Shown here: positions 62,570 through 64,000 of the stretch, in pieces
How positions within the stretch are numbered: position 1 is the stretch's first letter
Layout: every line of letters begins with the position of its first letter
Assembly (NCBI GenBank): GCA_039090855.1
Contig: CM076999.1
Coordinates: 111,227,072-111,291,071, forward strand
Length of the DNA: 64,000 nucleotides
Direction of reading: 5' to 3'
Origin: Macrothele yani
Lineage: Eukaryota > Arthropoda > Arachnida > Araneae > Macrothelidae
Position numbers and translations under genes: made by a program
Notes under the pieces: generated by a model
What the model was told of the DNA's origin: nothing
Databases searched by the model: none
Seen by the model: the letters and a program-made list of their open reading frames with translations, nothing else

Positions 62570-63482
62570 GCGAAAATAATGTTTTTTTTTTTTTTTTTTG
62601 TTAATAACAAAACCTCGGCTACTGTAACTTTTGTGAAACGTTTCGAATGTTCAGGTGTATATTTAATTCGACTTTTACCCTCTACAAGAAAGGTTTCCTG
62701 TGTTTTTGTAAATATGTTTCGAAAGCATTTGTCATTTTTTCTTTCAATTTTTGATTTTCCGTATTTTGTTTTTTCACCTTAATTTTCAGTTCTCTGATTT
62801 GTTTCAATAAAAGCCGGTGCAAACGTTTCATCTTCTGGCTTTGCTAGAAAAGCTCTTTAAATTATCCTTTTTTTTCCTGTTTTCAGAAAGTTTAGCTCTT
62901 TTAAAAAAGTTTTTTTTTTTTTTTTTTTTTGAAGCATATCACATTTCATGCAGAAAATTGTCTCTTCAAACCTGGTCTACTGTAGTAATTTTTGTGAAAC
63001 GTTTCGGATATTCAAGTGTCCATTTAATTCGACTTTTACCCTCTACAAGAGAGGTTACCTGTGTTTTTATAAGTATGTTTCAAAAGCATTTGTCACTTTT
63101 TTTTTTTCAATTTTTAATTTTTCGTATTTTGTTTTTTTACTTTAATTTTCAGTTCTCTTATTTGTTTCAATAAAAGCCGGTGCGAACAATTTCATCTTCT
63201 GGCTTTGCTAGAAAAGCTCTTTAAAATATCCCCCCCCCCTGTTTTCAGAAAGTTTAGCTCTTTTTCCATTATTGACAATTTGTCATTTAAAAAATTCAAA
63301 TTTTTTTTTAACATATCACATTTCACACAGAAAATTGTCTCTTCATCTGCTGCAGGTTGAATCGGGGCCACATTTTCTCCAAAAGACCTTTTTTTTGAGA
63401 CTAAGATTTTTAAGTCTATCAAAAGCATCATGCAGTATTTTTCTCCTTCTTTGTCTTTCACCTCTTGCAGTGACATTTTCAA
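62570..63482 (-). repeat. ~370-bp tandem repeat with coding-like minus-strand units
   Basis: GTGAAACGTTTCG.ATGTTCA..., TTTAATTCGACTTTTACCC and TTGTTTCAATAAAAGCCGG occur at 62630-62820 and 62990-63190, and CAGAAAATTGTCTCTTCA occurs at 62950 and 63327. On the minus strand repeated words are KSFSSKARR and ETIFC.KCDMLKK. The third unit (63482-63192) is open for 96 codons with a coiled-coil look (LNDKLSIMEKELNFLKTGGG). The source protein is unknown. Confidence 0.6.
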
Positions 63483-64000
63483 CGTTTGATCTCAGTAAAT
63501 TGACCGTTGGTATAGTCGACGATTTCAATATCTTTTTCATTGGTTAACCAAGCAGGCGATTCATCATATCGTCTTCGTACTTACTATTTAAAAAGTGCTC
63601 CCTTCAAATCCTGGCATTTTTCTCATTAAAAGAATCTGCTCTGCAACACCTGTTAACCCAGTTTTTGTAATTACTGGGTCGTTTCTATGGAAACGGTAAT
63701 TCCTGCAGGTATTTCAGCACGTAGCAACAGCGCAAGAAGCCATTGTACGAAAACGATGTACTAAAGAAATTAAATAAAAAAATTTGATGTCAGAAATACA
63801 ACCTAATAAACAGCAGATAACTAATGCGAATGCAACAAACGTGGGTTAAACAGCATCCACTGAGCGCTTTACATTGCGCACTGACAAGTGGCATGCATCC
63901 GGGCTCCGATGCATCCCCGTGACGTCACTGAGCGGCACAGGCGAGGAAGACTTCAAGCACCAGAAACACAAAGCGATGAGCCAGCCCTTGTTATTAAGCC
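63483..64000. other. intergenic sequence, nothing recognised
   Basis: No element end or gene was recognised before the window edge. Confidence 0.4.

Overview
This is an animal nuclear window, AT-rich and packed with transposons, with no prokaryotic or organellar content. The host signal is one gene on the + strand, of which three coding exons are visible (1611-1679, 29244-29319, 54494-54881), followed by a long 3' UTR ending near a polyadenylation signal at 57326-57331. The splice phases chain exactly (1 nt + 2 nt, then 2 nt + 1 nt). The encoded C-terminus resembles, from memory, the C-terminal half of the FOXN2/FOXN3 (CHES1) forkhead factors: a 'DP[ED][VI]DAA.AM' segment, an 'EDH.YS' segment and a final 'EAA..LL.LA'-like helix. 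The forkhead DNA-binding domain would lie upstream of the window. The two introns (about 27.6 and 25.2 kb) hold nearly everything else.

The transposon set (Tc1/mariner of several families, hAT-like elements with 5- or 6-bp target duplications, Penelope with GIY-YIG endonuclease, an RTE/BovB-type LINE, a restriction-like-endonuclease LINE of the R2/R4/NeSL type, tRNA-derived SINEs, a TTAA-type MITE) suggests an invertebrate, most likely an arthropod and perhaps a chelicerate. The species cannot be fixed from the sequence.

Layout. 1-1.6 kb: tRNA-derived repeat and a hAT scrap. 1.9-7.7 kb: mosaic of an ITR element, a mariner, Penelope RT and GIY-YIG pieces and a Tc1. 9.4-20.5 kb: a deep nest (palindromic element > mariner > two hAT-like elements > a third hAT-like element > repeat and piggyBac scraps). 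20.9-22.3 kb: tandem array of about 150-bp units carrying a CTCF-like core. 23.1-25.2 kb: Tc1 split by a MITE. 25.8-27.0 kb: Penelope piece between inverted arms. 27.6-28.7 kb: second tandem array of about 147-bp units. 29.5-36.6 kb: minus-strand LINE split by a SINE, a hAT-like element and a Tc1. 37.0-41.0 kb: hAT-like element split by an RTE LINE whose 984-codon reading frame is open. 41.8-42.3 kb: tandem foldback. 43.5-48.7 kb: Tc1, hAT-like and mariner remains. 48.7-54.3 kb: Tc1, TTAA MITE, two foldback elements and a mariner. 54.5-57.35 kb: last exon and 3' UTR. 57.4-64 kb: downstream DNA with SINE, LINE, Penelope and hAT scraps.

Apart from the FOXN-like gene, only the RTE reading frame looks intact over its full length. 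Almost all other coding stretches are broken transposase or reverse transcriptase remains. Target-site duplications, and reading frames that rejoin when an insert is removed, give an internally checked order of insertions.
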